From Theristus sp. LFF4_11 (lineage: Eukaryota > Nematoda > Chromadorea > Monhysterida > Xyalidae), in NCBI GenBank assembly GCA_030248135.1, contig JASANC010004440.1, forward strand, positions 1-30,845: a stretch of 30,845 bases of DNA, given 5' to 3'. Made by a program: the position numbers and the translations under genes. Shown in pieces: positions 19,857 through 30,845 of the stretch. A model generated the notes under the pieces. The model did not search any database, was not told the DNA's origin, and saw nothing but the letters and a program-made list of their open reading frames with translations. The stretch's first letter is position 1, and every line of letters begins with the position of its first letter.

Positions 19857-22800
19857 TCACCGCGAGAGCGTGGACGCGCTGCGCTGCGAGGCGCCGCTGG
19901 CGCCGGAATGCGACGCGACGCCGGAGTCATTCTCGCCAAGCGTGCCGTGTGCTGCGGTGGTGTCGAATGCGACCAGGGTGCCGGACTGCGTGGTCGGGGC
20001 TGCCGGCCCGGTCGCCACCACGTACAGTGGGACGGTCCTGCGAGTGATGCGAATGCTCGCTTTTAATGGCATTGGAGAAGGAGATGATGACAAACAACCA
20101 GTGCAATGATGGTGTTGTGTCGTTCATTGGTTCGTTTCTGCGCGCGATCCAATGCGTTTTTTTTGCAGAGGCAGAAAGTAAGCATTCGACTGCATGCTTG
20201 ATGGGGGAGTTCAAAGCAGCCCAAGTGACCCTGTCAGCGTGTCACTCTCGCTCATTTCTGTCGCGTCGCACATGAAACTGATTTCCAGTCAATGCGTGCA
20301 TTGAGTCGCAGAATCATAAAAAAAGATAACATGGTGTGCCACTTTTCATTTCCTCCGATTTGAAAAAAAAAACATTTCAACAGTTAACTAATAAATATTT
20401 ATAAAATTGGACTCAGGTTCCAGGACTCGTAAAACAAAAAACTGGCGCCTCCGTGGCTCGGTGGTTAGCACGTTTGCCTTCAACTCAGAAGGTGACGGGT
20501 TCGATCCCCCACGGAGGATGACAAACTGCCGCCAGTGTAGCTCTGTACTCTAATAACTACACTCGTTTTCAACTAAAAGCTTTCGGATTCGCTGCCCTGC
20601 GGGGATATAGCGACCGCAGGCCACCGAAACCGAAATCGGGCTAAGATCACTGGTGCCCCCAGGACAGAGCGGGGCTTAGAGGCTGTCCCCCTCACGTGGC
20701 GAGGGTATTGGTTCCACGGGATGGTGAGCCGTCCGTTCCCCAATCCCACCGGAGTTTGGTACCTTTGGGTTTCCGGAATCGGTGGGGGGCGTGCTTCAAA
20801 TATTAAAAAAAACTGTACCTGTACAACGCCTGCACAGCGTCCGACCTGCCCAGCTGATCGAGCACGTCACAGAGCTTGCCCATGGTCGCACCTGAACGGT
20901 TCGGAAATCGTGACGAACCAAAATTTTTGCAAAATCAAAACAAACAAAACAAAAAAACCGTAGTTTCTGTTCTGAACTGTTCATATCGCATGCAAAAAAA
21001 TCTGCGTATCTGCAAAAAAATTACCGCAAATACCTCTGGCAGACGCATTCAATACGGAGCCGTTCGTTGAACTGGACGGTACGCTGCCGCTGTTGAGCGC
21101 CCACTCAGCCAATAGCTGGTCAGTCCTCGACAACTGTGGACCGGTGGAGTCGACGTCCGGCAGTTGGTCGGTCAAGTTCAATTTTACCGCCAATATTGAC
21201 CAGTCCCTGAAATTTTCAAATTCACCTCCTTTACGATTTTTGTTACGAATCCACCACATATAATGGGGGATTGCCTGCAACTTTCCGCTCTTGTTTGGCT
21301 AAGAGTACAAGTTGAATTCACCCCGACACAGCACAGAACAGAACCTCGCGTGGCGAAGGTATTGGTTCCACGGGATGGAGAGCCGTCCGTTACCCGAGCC
21401 CCTTCGGAGTTTGGCACCTTCGGGTTTTCAGAGACGGTTGAAGAAGGGGGGGGGGCAAGCTTAAAAAAGCAAAAAAGAACCCGTATTCTGTCACCTTGAG
21501 CATTCCGACATCGGTTGGGAGGGGTGCTTGAATTTAACAAATTGCATAAAAACACCTTCAAGTTTTCAAAAATCAATGGTTGGGGGTTGTTGCAAATAAC
21601 GATCAAACCACACAAAATACGACATTCATTCGTGCGTTATACCTGCCCATCGCATCCGAGGGGTCCAACAACGCAGCTAGCTCGCGTCTCGCCGCCAACG
21701 GTAATGCAGCGACGCTGATGTCGATGCCGAGCGTCAGCGCGGTGGCCACTTCGCGACAGCCGAAGCACACGACATCCGTGAATAGCTCTTTCGTGTCCTG
21801 TAATGGATGGCGCAGCGGTTAGTGCGGTTGCTTGCGATACGGCAAAGGTGGACGGTTCGAAACCACAATGTCACAGTGCGAATGGCAAAAGGTCTGGTTT
21901 TCGCATGGAATACGGTTATGCCATACCATATCGGGTCTCTCTTGACACGACCTTACTGCACATGTTCCTGATCGTCAAGGCAGAACTTGACGACATTCTG
22001 GTCGATACGAAGTATGCCCATCGGTCAGACCCTACACTCTGTGTATCATTCATTTCAAGCAAAAAAGGTTACGACGAAAAAATAGTGTTGTCAAACAAAA
22101 AAAAACGATAGATTCCGTGTCGTGACTGAAGGCATTTTCGCAGCACATTTGACCCACACGCCACATCGTACAGCACAGTCAATTTGTATGCAACTTAGCT
22201 GACTGGTTGGTGCAAACGTGACGCATGCACTCTTTGCTGGAAAGACTCCGCCTACAGAGGTCTCCGCTTGCGCGCAGAGTATTGCACAGAGTGCTTGCAT
22301 CACGCGATCACCGGCCAATCAGCCGATTGCATATGATATCGAGAGAGACAGTGAAAGGTTCTCGAAAAGCGCCCGCACACGAGCCTGATTGCTGAGCATG
22401 GTGATCTGTTCGGCGCGCTGCATGCGCATCACCGAGTCGGGCGTGAACGTCGCCGGGTGCGCCGCGTGTCGCCGAAGGTCGGACGGACTGAGCAGATGAC
22501 GCTCCACCGGGAGGCCGGGCGCCACGTCCAGCACGGTCTGTAGAGAGGAAAAACGTTTTTTTTTCAAATTACTGATTCATTCAAGCGAGACGTTGAACTA
22601 CACGCAGGTATAAACATGATAAGACAATATGAAGATCACGAACATTGTCACGCACGAAAATAGAAAAAATAAAGAAAATAAACGTTCACAGATGATTCGA
22701 TACAGAAAACAGATACAGCAGACCGCGCATAACAGTAGATCGCAATTCTTATGTATCACTAAATACAATCTTTTTTTCAGAGTTCTGCGACTCAGTGCAT

Positions 22801-25800
22801 GCTTAGATAGACGCTACCCTGCCCCCTAAGCATTTTCGTGAGTTTTCACAACGCCCAACGCACCGACCTGCTCAATGAGATTGGCCATGTCTTCCATGAA
22901 ATAGAAGCAGCTAGCGGCGTCCTCTCGTGGGCCCCTGACGAGCAGCTCCACAGTGGGCTCCTTCTGCGTGGCGCCACACGGCACCAGTCGTACGAGCGCC
23001 TCCATGCGCCCGCTGCACAGTTTACTGCAGTCGCGCCACTGGAGTAGCTCCGCGTCCATCGGGTCCTGCGACGAATTTGTTTGATTCAAATTCATTATTT
23101 GACGTGGAACAAACAAACGAAACAATCGGTAACGTGCCAATAAGACCAGGGTACTGGATCAGAAAACAAACGTGCCGTATTCATACACTCCAAGCAACCG
23201 AAGCACCGGTGGTTTGGTACCTTCATGGTCGGCTTTCGGAAACCGATCGCGATGAAAAGAGCGACAAAAAGTTCAAAAAAAATTAAAAAGACAAAAAATC
23301 GCCCCAAGGGCGTTGGGTAAGGATAAAAAGGGGGCAACAAACAACAACAACAACAAAAAGTTCAAAACAATGAAGAAAAACCACCCAAAATGGCCACCTG
23401 AAAATCGAGCATCGACCGACGCAACGCGGTCTGCAGTCGCGGAAAGATCGGCGTCCACTGCGCCTCGTAGCCTCTGGCCGTCCGCACACGCATGCCGCCA
23501 TAAACGAGCTCGACGTCGCCGTGGCTGACCGGCGGCACGGCCGTCGACGTCGACGCCACCTCCATCCAGACGTCCGTCGGCGCTTGAAGCACGTTGAACG
23601 CCGGAAACTCGTACTCGATGTCGTCGAGCACGGTGCACAGCTGAAGCGTGTCGAGCATCTGGAGCAGCTGCTCGCCGGCCAGTTCCGGATAGAGTGGAGC
23701 GAAGTCGTCGGCGCAGTACGTGCCCGTGATGCGGCACCTAAGCGGGCGCAAACGAGGCATTTGTTGGTGGGTTACTATTGGAAACTTCGATTATTATTAT
23801 TTTATTATTCGACTTAATCGTTTTCTAGCTGCATTGTTAGCGATTTTGAATCCAATCAGCATATAGCCAAGTTGTGGCTGAATGAAGGGAACAGTATTTC
23901 AAAGCAACCAGTCGGTGGTGGAACAGTTTTCACATTTTCTGTGGGAAAAAAACCAAATACAATGTGCGCACGCAGTGTGTCCTATTTAGGAGACGCTGAT
24001 CATTTGGCAAAATTTTGAGTTCCCGCGTCATGCATGAAACTGTCATGCCTCGGGTTGAGTCTTGATGGATGGGTTGTCGCGCATTGAGTCTCGGGACCAA
24101 AATAATAGAGAATACATTCATTTCGACAACTTGACATGCAGCAGGTATTCAAAGACCCTTTCTGATGCTACAATGGATAGCCCCATCAACAACCAAACAA
24201 CAAAAAACGCGGTACCGAGTCAAATGTTCGGCCGACAAGAGCATGCCGATGATGTGCGTGCCGAGCCAATCAGCGCTCAGCACGACGTAGTCCAGTTGTT
24301 GCGTGTCGTCCTTCAAATAGACGACCTCCCCGATTAGCTGCAGCTGTTGCATCAGTTGACGACAATGAGCCTCCGATGCCAATGGGTTCACGTCTGCTCG
24401 CACCTGAAAATGAAAGTCCTTTTTGGTGACGTTCCTGTTTGAGAAATGGCAAGTAGAAAAGAAGAGATCGGAATGACAAGGGGGTAAAGTCGTCCCAGTA
24501 CGAGGTTAAAGATTCGTACTAGAACAACAGCGCGCGTGTGTGTGTGTGTGCCATTTGTGAAGTAAGCGCTCAAGTTTGGCTCAGGCACACATTCGACTTC
24601 CGCAGGCAAAATGGGTGAAGTAAAGAAAAACTTTTGTTTAACATAATCATATTTTGACCGATAGACGTCAAGCAAAAATTTCCCAACGTTTGAGTGTTAA
24701 GTGATTTTTTTTTTTATTTCGCCAACAGATAGATCAATTCAGTCGAGGAAACTCAAATGGAAAATAATGCCAACAACAAATGTTACTCACAGAGTGCATG
24801 AAATGCGGCCAGCTGATCACCGGCAGACTAGCATACGGCTGGCGTTTACGCAGCGTTTGCACGTGCGTTAGGCAGACGTCCAAAAGGCCGAGCGAATGCG
24901 GCAGACGCTGCAAAGATGGCGGTGTTATGCGTTTACCGGTTTTCTCACTTTGGCAATTTTGATTTGCCACATTTAAGCGGGAAAGTAAGTCTTTTTCAAA
25001 CGCATCGCTTTTCAATCGCCGAACCAAAAAAACGAACCCATCGATATGGACCAACCGAGAGCACGTGCGTGCGTTGCGTGCTGAGCAACTGGCGCAGCAG
25101 TTTCACGCCGTGACAAGAGGCGTTCTGTGCGTCGAGGTGGATGATGCGCTCGTGGATGGCGAAATGAGCGTGATACCGGAGGCGAACCTGAAAAACAACA
25201 GCGCACTCTGGCATTTCAGTACTTTCGGCGAGAATAACCGAGCAAAACATCCAGATCCCGACAACACTTTCGGCAAACAAACCATTACCTCGATTACTGT
25301 GTCACTAAGAAAACATACTGTACTGTGTGTTGTCCGAATTTTGGCTCTCCAAATTTCATGCTGTTCACACAGTTTTATCGGAGTTTCCTGCTTTTTCGCG
25401 AAATAAAATAGAATGGAATGGAAATGTCCGAGGGACACTTTAAAGGCCCATTCATGCACTCGCAGTTTCACTCTAGCACGTGAAGCTGCGACGCTTCTCG
25501 CGCTGTCCTGGATGTGTGATGTGTGGCGAAGTGTTGTTGTTGTGATTTTAGGCGATGTTTTTCGCCACGGCTAGCCCAGAGGAGCGTACTGAACGCCATA
25601 AAAGAGAAGTGACGCCAGCGTTTGTTCCAACTGTTTATTAGAGCGGCGGCAACCGCCAATCACTGCGCAGCACACGCACCGTGCTCAGCAACGCGTCCAT
25701 GTCGTTGTCGTGCACGTGTCCGTCGTTGGCGCGCGTCGGCTGCGGCTGCTGCTGGTCGAAGTGCGTCGCGAGCAGCACCAGCGGCGACCGGCGGGGCGCA

Positions 25801-28800
25801 ACGCCGCAGTGGCCGATCGGCTCGCACGGCGTGACCCGCGCAGCGAGGAAGTTCAGCCAGTACAGCACCTGACGTGGCGGATGTTGCAATGTGTGAGCTG
25901 TTCTGTTGGTGCCCCGAGACTCAATGCGCGCATAACACAGTTTCATGCATGACGCGCGAATTCAAAATTGGCAAAGTGAACCGAGTCCCCTGAATAGGGC
26001 CGAGTCACTCAGGCGATTCTGAATTGCCACATAAAAATTGAAACTGGTTTCCTTTGACGTCTGCACACGCTCTTTGAGTCGCAGAATCTAACAATTATAA
26101 ATTTAGATCAATCAAAAATGATAAATTGATACTCTCCGTATTAACTATGCTAATAAACTTTCTACGTTGAAATTCGTTGGATTGGAAGTTTTAGCATAAA
26201 CGAAAAGAACTGAGGCACTACATTACACTGTTCCTCAGTTTTATATCCGAGTTCCTGTGTTTTTGCAAACTAAAGTGAACTCAAATGTTACAACCAGCCG
26301 AAAAGCCGGGCCTCTCCGCCAGTGGAGTTCCGTAGAAATTCCGAATGCCGTAAAAACCAGAAACATCGCACCGCAAAAAAGCGCACCTGTGCGTATTGCG
26401 TTTCCGTTGGATCGGTGGCGCGGAACAAGATGGCGTGCACACAGTCGGTGTTGCCGACGAAATGGTCGTACACCTAACACAACGTTTTTAACATTGAAAA
26501 ACACAAGTAGTCTGAACAATTCATGTAACACCAAAATCCGAGTTTTTTTGGGCATTTCTGCAAACTTGCAAGAGACCAGGCAGGACACTTTTACGCACCT
26601 AACCTCAACCCCAACCACAACGCTCATCTAACCTGATGATACGGTTCGTAGCCGCTGAACTCCCACGACGAAAACTCGCCGGCGCCGGGTACGGTGATCG
26701 TTTGCACGTCGATGCCGCGCGTATAGCAGGAATGTACAGGGTGGCATCGAAGTTCGTGCTTGTGCGCGTTGCGAGTGTCGTTGATGTTGTTGTTGTTGAT
26801 GTTCATGGTGGTGCTCTCCGTTGAACTCTCGCCTGTTACGACACGAAGGATATTATCAATTTTTTGGGGTTCTACGACTCAATGCGTTGCAAACGCAGAA
26901 AGGAATCCAAATCAGCCTAAGTGACCCGGGTTTATTCAGGGCACTCGGATCACTTTCCGGATCACTTTTGATTTCCGGCGTCATGCATAAAACTGATTAC
27001 CTACTGATGCGCGCATTTGAGTCTCGGCACCAAAATGAAACAGTAATGGTAATACTATGCAGTCATCTCAATATCTTATGCAATCAGCTGATTGGTTGGC
27101 GACCACCACGTGATGCACGCACTCTTTTCCCGTACGGCTTCATATTTAAAAGTACATGTACGGTGGAGGTGGTCCTCTTCCTCTTTAACACAAGAAAGAA
27201 AAAAATGCGAAAACCAATTTGATCCTTTTTCACCTTATAAAAAAGACTTGGCTTAGAATTAGGATTAGATTTAGGATTAGGAACCTACAACGACTTTATT
27301 GCAAGCATCATCTGATCGAAAATCAAAAATCATTTTTTCAAAATTTTTTTAGATATGAATACTAAACTTACCGCCCGAGTCCCTCGCCGACGACTCGCTC
27401 CACCGCCGCGACAGGCCGCCGAGCAGGCCGCCAATGACGCCCGTCTGCAGCGTCTGCACCAGCCGCGTTTTGCCGACGCCGGAATGACCGAAGAATTTCA
27501 GTTTTATCCTCCGCAGTGGCACGTCCAGTGGACACAGCTGGTCGATGTAGCTTTCGCGGTCGTCCGACTGAAAATGATGCAGTTTAGAAACGGCCGAAAC
27601 TTGGAAACGCCAAACGGTTGAGCGGAGAGGATTATCGAAGTTTGCATTGGGCAGACAATGATGTCCGGTCATTGTGCATTGAAATGTAGCCTTGAAATGT
27701 TTTTTCCAAATAAAACTGCGGAAAACAGTCTTTAAGGATTGCACGCCACTACGTACTGGTTGAACTTAGAAAACAAAAGATGCAACCTCCAATATCATGG
27801 TTTTTAGTTCTGCCTAGTGAAGCATGAATTTTTATTTACCTTCCCACTCACTCGCAAACGGAATGAGCCGCAGAAGCAAAAAAAGAAAAAGAAATTCACT
27901 CTGAATAAAAACAAAACAAAAAACCAACCGGTTTCAACTTGGCCAGCAGCGCGCCGACACTCGTGTGCTCCTGGGCGAGCGCCATGATCTCTGGTGTTAG
28001 ACCATCCTGAAACAGTGTTTCTTTCAATTTCAATTTGTTTTTTTTTCACTTAGATTCGACAAATCAACAGTTCAAGAATAATAATGGCACAAAATAAAAG
28101 GCGCACACAAGCTTGTCGTCCACACCGAACCAACCTTGTTCTTACAGGCTAAATTAGCGCCGGACAGACAGAGCACCCTGACGATCTCGATGTGCCCCTC
28201 TTTGGCGGCAATGTGCAACGGGGACATGGTGTTCTGAAAAAAAACCAGATTCAGTGTGACCATACTTTGTAAAATATCAATTTCGCACATCAGTGCTTGT
28301 TTATCTTCATCAGAAAGAGCAACCAATATTTGAAAAATCTAATAGCGGAGCGGGCTTTCTAGGTTACCTCACGTGGACAGGGTCACGAGTTTGCGGTACA
28401 GTATGGTCAAATAAATGAAGCACTCATTGTCGTCTGAATCAAGGCGAGACTAGAGATGTAAGGGTCAAAAAAAAATTTTTTTTTAATTTTTTTTTAAAAA
28501 GTAAAAAAAATAAGCATTTTTTTTTATTTTTTTATTAAAAATTTTTGAAATTTTTTCTTTAATGTGCCCTGAAAATGCCGTTTTTGGCATAATTTTTCGA
28601 AAGTTCAACAAAAATTTTCTTTGACTTTACCTTGTCACTTAGTCTTCAACGCTGCAGGTGGTATTCTGGATTGATTTATCGACTGTTTTCAGCCTTGGTG
28701 AGTGATGATCGACTCGCGCATTGAAGTACTTGAGCGTCGCAAAGGCTAGTTCAACAAATTCCGATGTCGCTAAGGTGAGATAGAAGCAGAGAACTCACAT

Positions 28801-30054
28801 TTACGCATCGTTTTTCAGGATCTCGAAAGGTGGAAATTGCACTGTCTGCCACTGCAAGCGTAACTTCGTTGGTTGCTCGTTGCTGTTTCGCCTCGTGTCG
28901 TCAGCATGATCACACCGGTTTGTTGTGGAATTTGTTTCCATGTTATTTGAGGTGAATTGAGAGGCAAAACACGAGACGTGATGTCGTCGGTGGGAAAATG
29001 GGGTCGCCGAAACCAAGTCTGAAATTTTCACCCTCCTCCCATATGAGTGGGGGTCATATGGTAAGTCGGTGGCTCCTCAGATGGTGATATTCGGACTCCC
29101 TGAAAAATTCTGAACAACTTTCATTTAAAAAAAAATTAAAATTTTTTTTTTTTTTAAAGAAAAAAAATAGAAATTTTTTTTTTCTTGACATCTCTAGGCG
29201 AGACTAGTCGTGTGTTGTTTGTTGTTTCCAGCTGGTTGTTGTGTTTTTCGAAAAAATGACAGATATGTCGGGTCAGGTTTTTGGAGAGGGAGTGGGAACT
29301 GTGGGGTGTTCCAAAAAAAACACAATCAGTATTCACAAAAACAACGAAACGAACCGCATTCAAAATGTCAACCGGCGCCCCGAGATGGCACAGCGTCTGT
29401 GCGGCCGTCAGTTGACCGTGGCGACACGCGATATGCAGCGGGGTGTCACCGTTCTGAACGTGAATATAATGTTGAACCTTTGCTTATTTTAAACCAGAGT
29501 GATCAGCGACATGCAATTTACAGTTGAAAAATTAGCGCGCTCACACTGGAAATAGGCCATGTCTTGGAATATAAAAATGAAACCATTTCTGCACAGCAAC
29601 TCACGGCATCCTGCAAATCAAGGCGGCATCCTTTGGACATCAGAGATCGAGCGACGTCCAGCCTTTGCCGTGTTAACGCCAGGTGTAGGGGGGTTTGACC
29701 ATTCTGTCAATTTTGAGCACATGTTAACACAGAATTTTACTAAGGTAACAAACAGGTCCAGGCTATCACATGAAAACACTGCGTGTTCGATTTGGCAGAA
29801 CACCATCTAGTTGAAAAGTCGAGAAAATAATTGGTTCTTGGACAAACTACTCCAACTGGACGCTGTTTTAATTTTGAAATGGCGCCTGCATTTCCAAGAC
29901 ACAGAGTTTTTAAATAAAAAAAGGTGAATAATTTCAGGACTAAACAACAAACCTTATCCTGTAAATCAATGGGTGGATCCGCACACTCCAACAGACTTTC
30001 CACGCATTCGAGGTGACCACGCGCAGACGCACAATGCATCGCTGTTTCTTCGTC
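19857..30054 (-). CDS. DAPK1: Death-associated protein kinase 1 orthologue, C-terminal 954 aa (5' part beyond window)
   Basis: Minus-strand exons are 29953-30054, 29605-29703, 29355-29453, 28135-28233, 27929-28006, 27372-27567, 26633-26832, 26387-26473, 25680-25868, 25056-25187, 24791-24907, 24216-24403, 23398-23737, 22868-23065, 22379-22537, 21643-21797, 21034-21206, 20819-20891 and 19857-20037. They total 2865 bp in one continuous frame. Order: four ankyrin repeats, one per exon; a ROC GTPase domain with P-loop GHSGVGKT (about 27466-27489), GEFSSWEFSG and LLATHFD; a COR-like region with VNPLASEAHCRQL and ELVYGGMRV; VVCFGCREV and LLDPSDAMG; a death domain starting RDWSILAVKLNL and ending LGRSDAVQALYR; and a Ser-rich tail closing in SR. 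Each block is collinear with human DAPK1. The kinase promotes cytoskeletal change, autophagy and cell death under Ca2+/calmodulin control, but its kinase and CaM segments are outside the window. The donor of exon 22379-22537 (GTGCGG) is weak and chosen by phase. Confidence 0.95.
20445..20815 (+). mobile_element. Full-length tRNA-derived SINE (family 1), antisense in a DAPK intron
   Basis: The head (about 20445-20518) has an A box TGGCTCGGTGG, B box GGTTCGATCCC and a near-complete acceptor pairing (CCTCCG with CGGAGG). The D and T stems are mispaired, so it is not a working tRNA. The body continues with the family 1 sequence also present at 10300-10550 and ends in ATTAAAAAAAA. AAAAAACTG stands on both sides (20436-20444, 20807-20815) and may be the target duplication. 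The 3' end lies directly beside the 5' splice site of exon 20819-20891. Confidence 0.9.
21342..21475 (+). mobile_element. SINE family 1, diverged 5'-truncated copy
   Basis: It matches the 3' half of the SINE at 20445-20815: GTGGCGAAGGTATTGGTTCC, ACGGGATGG.GAGCCGTCCG, GGAGTTTGG and a terminal A-rich AAGC segment. A G-run near 21445 marks the degraded end. It lies in the DAPK intron 21207-21642. Confidence 0.8.
21803..22090 (+). mobile_element. tRNA-derived SINE (family 3) abutting a DAPK 3' splice site
   Basis: A box TGGCGCAGCGG at 21808-21818 and B box GGTTCGAAACC at 21854-21864 lie at normal tRNA spacing. They are followed by an unrelated body and an A-rich stretch near 22080. The head begins only a few nucleotides from the acceptor AG (21798-21799) of the exon starting at 21797. 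It is antisense to DAPK. The 3' limit is approximate because no second copy is present for comparison. Confidence 0.7.
24010..24105. mobile_element. Short MITE family copy (GACTCAATGCG ends), partial
   Basis: It contains the family core CGTCATGCATGAAACTG and a right end reading GCGCATTGAGTCTCGG. The left end is not recognisable, suggesting truncation. It lies in the DAPK intron 23738-24215. Confidence 0.55.
25550..25599 (-). mobile_element. SINE family 2, 3'-domain fragment
   Basis: It shares AGGCGATGTTTT, GCCACG, a GTAC.GAACGCCAT block and intervening spacing with 2655-2705. Only the 3' domain is present, without the tRNA-like head. It lies in the DAPK intron 25188-25679. Confidence 0.6.
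25908..26090. mobile_element. Short MITE with GACTCAATGCG-type inverted ends
   Basis: The left end CCCCGAGACTCAATGCGCGC and the right end, a diverged inverse ending TTTGAGTCGCAGAATC, bracket about 180 bp without coding capacity. The internal CAGTTTCATGCATGACG is the complement of the core in the 24.0 kb and 26.9 kb copies. It lies in the DAPK intron 25869-26386. Confidence 0.7.
26868..27035. mobile_element. Short MITE, same family as 25908-26090
   Basis: The left end TCTACGACTCAATGCGTTGC and the right end GCGCGCATTTGAGTCTCGG are inverted and flank the core CGTCATGCATAAAACTG. It is oriented opposite to the 25.9 kb copy. It lies in the DAPK intron 26833-27371, about 30 bp from the exon that precedes the ROC GEFSSWEFSG motif. 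Confidence 0.7.
27135..27345 (-). repeat. Dispersed repeat with telomere-like TTAGG core, copy 2
   Basis: Inverse-orientation counterpart of 3993-4195. It includes AAGACTTGGCTTAGAATTAG, a run of TTAGGATTAG-type units, GGAACCTACAACGACT and the CACAAGAAAGAAA block. It lies between a MITE and the P-loop exon of DAPK. Confidence 0.7.
28451..29196. mobile_element. hAT-like non-autonomous element C in a DAPK intron
   Basis: Ends TAGAGATGT (28451) and its inverse ACATCTCTA (29196) are flanked by GGCGAGAC at 28443-28450 and 29197-29204, a perfect 8-bp target duplication. Long A/T runs lie inside both ends. The complement of 28547-28627 matches the subterminal block of elements A and B (CTTTCGAAAAATTATGCC, then TTTTCAG). 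No transposase frame is present. It lies between the third and fourth ankyrin exons. Confidence 0.87.
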
Positions 30055-30845
30055 CTGAAATAATTCAGAAAATAAAAAGGCAAAAATTACGCCACAAAAA
30101 CTAGCAGCGGGATCTCAAATTGTGCTGCTTGGCAACCGGGATGAGATTAGCGGTTTTAGACAAATCGATTTAGACAAAACAAGACAAAGACAAGTTTCGT
30201 ATTTTCAGCTCGCCAATCACACAAACATTCACTGGAACGTCTTAAACCAATTTAAATATATCCAAATTTATCATAAACACTTACACAGTTATGCACTTCG
30301 CGGTGGGACAGCATAATCGCGAATCAACTTTTTTGACCCGTATGTATTTGATTTTATTTCCGTTTTTCGTTTTCCCTTTATTCAAACCAGAAACAAATCT
30401 AGAAATTTTAATGCGATGAACACGGTGAACGATGGTTTCACACTGAAGCATGTAATTTAAAATGACAGGAAAATGACAGGCAGTAATCGAGAACGCAAGG
30501 ACAGCATCAAAAAAGCACACGACTTCAGTTTCGATGAAAAGAAGTCGAAACTGACGCAAAATAGGACGAAACATTCAGTGAGTGGTTCACTGAAAGTCAA
30601 AACACCGAAAGTAAAATAAAGCGTCTATCCAAGTCAAGCGCCTCGGATACATGAGTTACGATGATATGAGTGATAGACAGACGGCAAAAGTCAAACCGTT
30701 TCAACCGATATGTTTGCAACAACGTTTCCACATTGCTAAAACAACCGGGTCGCAGAAACAAGAAGGGGCCAGGACGAAACGTATGTTCTAGCGGGAGCGG
30801 GACCTACCAAAAAGTGTTCACGTCTGGAAAGGAAGTAATCATAAT
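30055..30845. other. DAPK intron, incomplete at window edge
   Basis: Upstream of the first visible ankyrin exon on the minus strand. No further ankyrin or kinase exon could be found. The minus-strand frame 30281-30574 has no ankyrin signature (no TPLHxA) and is treated as noncoding. Confidence 0.6.

Noticed and set aside
20445..20518. Functional tRNA gene
   Set aside because: The D and T stems are mispaired, the anticodon loop is irregular and the segment continues into a repeated SINE body.
23521..23817. Arg/His-rich plus-strand frame of 98 codons
   Set aside because: Antisense shadow of the GC-rich DAPK exon 23398-23737.
30281..30574. Possible further DAPK exon on the minus strand
   Set aside because: No ankyrin or kinase motif and no acceptable flanking splice sites in phase with the exon at 30054.

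Overview
This window is metazoan nuclear DNA from an invertebrate: intron-rich genes with GT..AG splicing, many acceptors of the form TTTCAG, tRNA-derived SINEs, a LINE remnant, and a dense load of non-autonomous DNA transposons. The phylum cannot be fixed from the sequence alone. The two-domain ER FKBP architecture resembles that of nematode secretory FKBPs, but this is only suggestive. Nothing in it is bacterial, plasmid or phage.

Four protein-coding genes could be assembled exon by exon with consistent splice phases. (1) A complete tetraspanin on the minus strand (1283-4392, 5 exons, 235 aa). (2) A complete two-domain ER-resident FKBP prolyl isomerase on the plus strand (10854-13348, 7 exons, 257 aa, signal peptide and C-terminal KKEL). 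(3) A complete SRFBP1/BUD22-family protein on the minus strand (14005-18003, 7 exons, 417 aa), convergent with the FKBP gene. (4) The 3' portion (19 exons, 954 aa plus stop) of a death-associated protein kinase 1 (DAPK1) orthologue on the minus strand (19857-30054). It carries the last four complete ankyrin repeats, the ROC GTPase and COR region, the death domain and a Ser-rich tail. The kinase, calmodulin-binding segment and earlier ankyrin repeats lie beyond the right edge.

The 4.4-10.8 kb interval between the tetraspanin and the FKBP gene is a transposon graveyard. It holds a 5'-truncated LINE with a TCAA-repeat tail, then two related hAT-like miniature elements with perfect 8-bp target duplications (5906-7096 and 7501-8583). 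The first of these has a third, unrelated hAT-like element (6038-6519) nested inside it. Further hAT-like elements sit in SRFBP1 intron 1 (16472-17628) and in a DAPK intron (28451-29196). The last shares subterminal sequence with the 5.9 kb and 7.5 kb copies.

The DAPK introns are crowded with short elements, and two tRNA-derived SINEs abut exon boundaries. One sits directly beside a 5' splice site in the death-domain region. The other appears to supply the branch point and most of the 3' splice-site context for the exon encoding the CFGC motif. The genes do not form a functional pathway; their neighbourhood looks like ordinary eukaryotic gene order.
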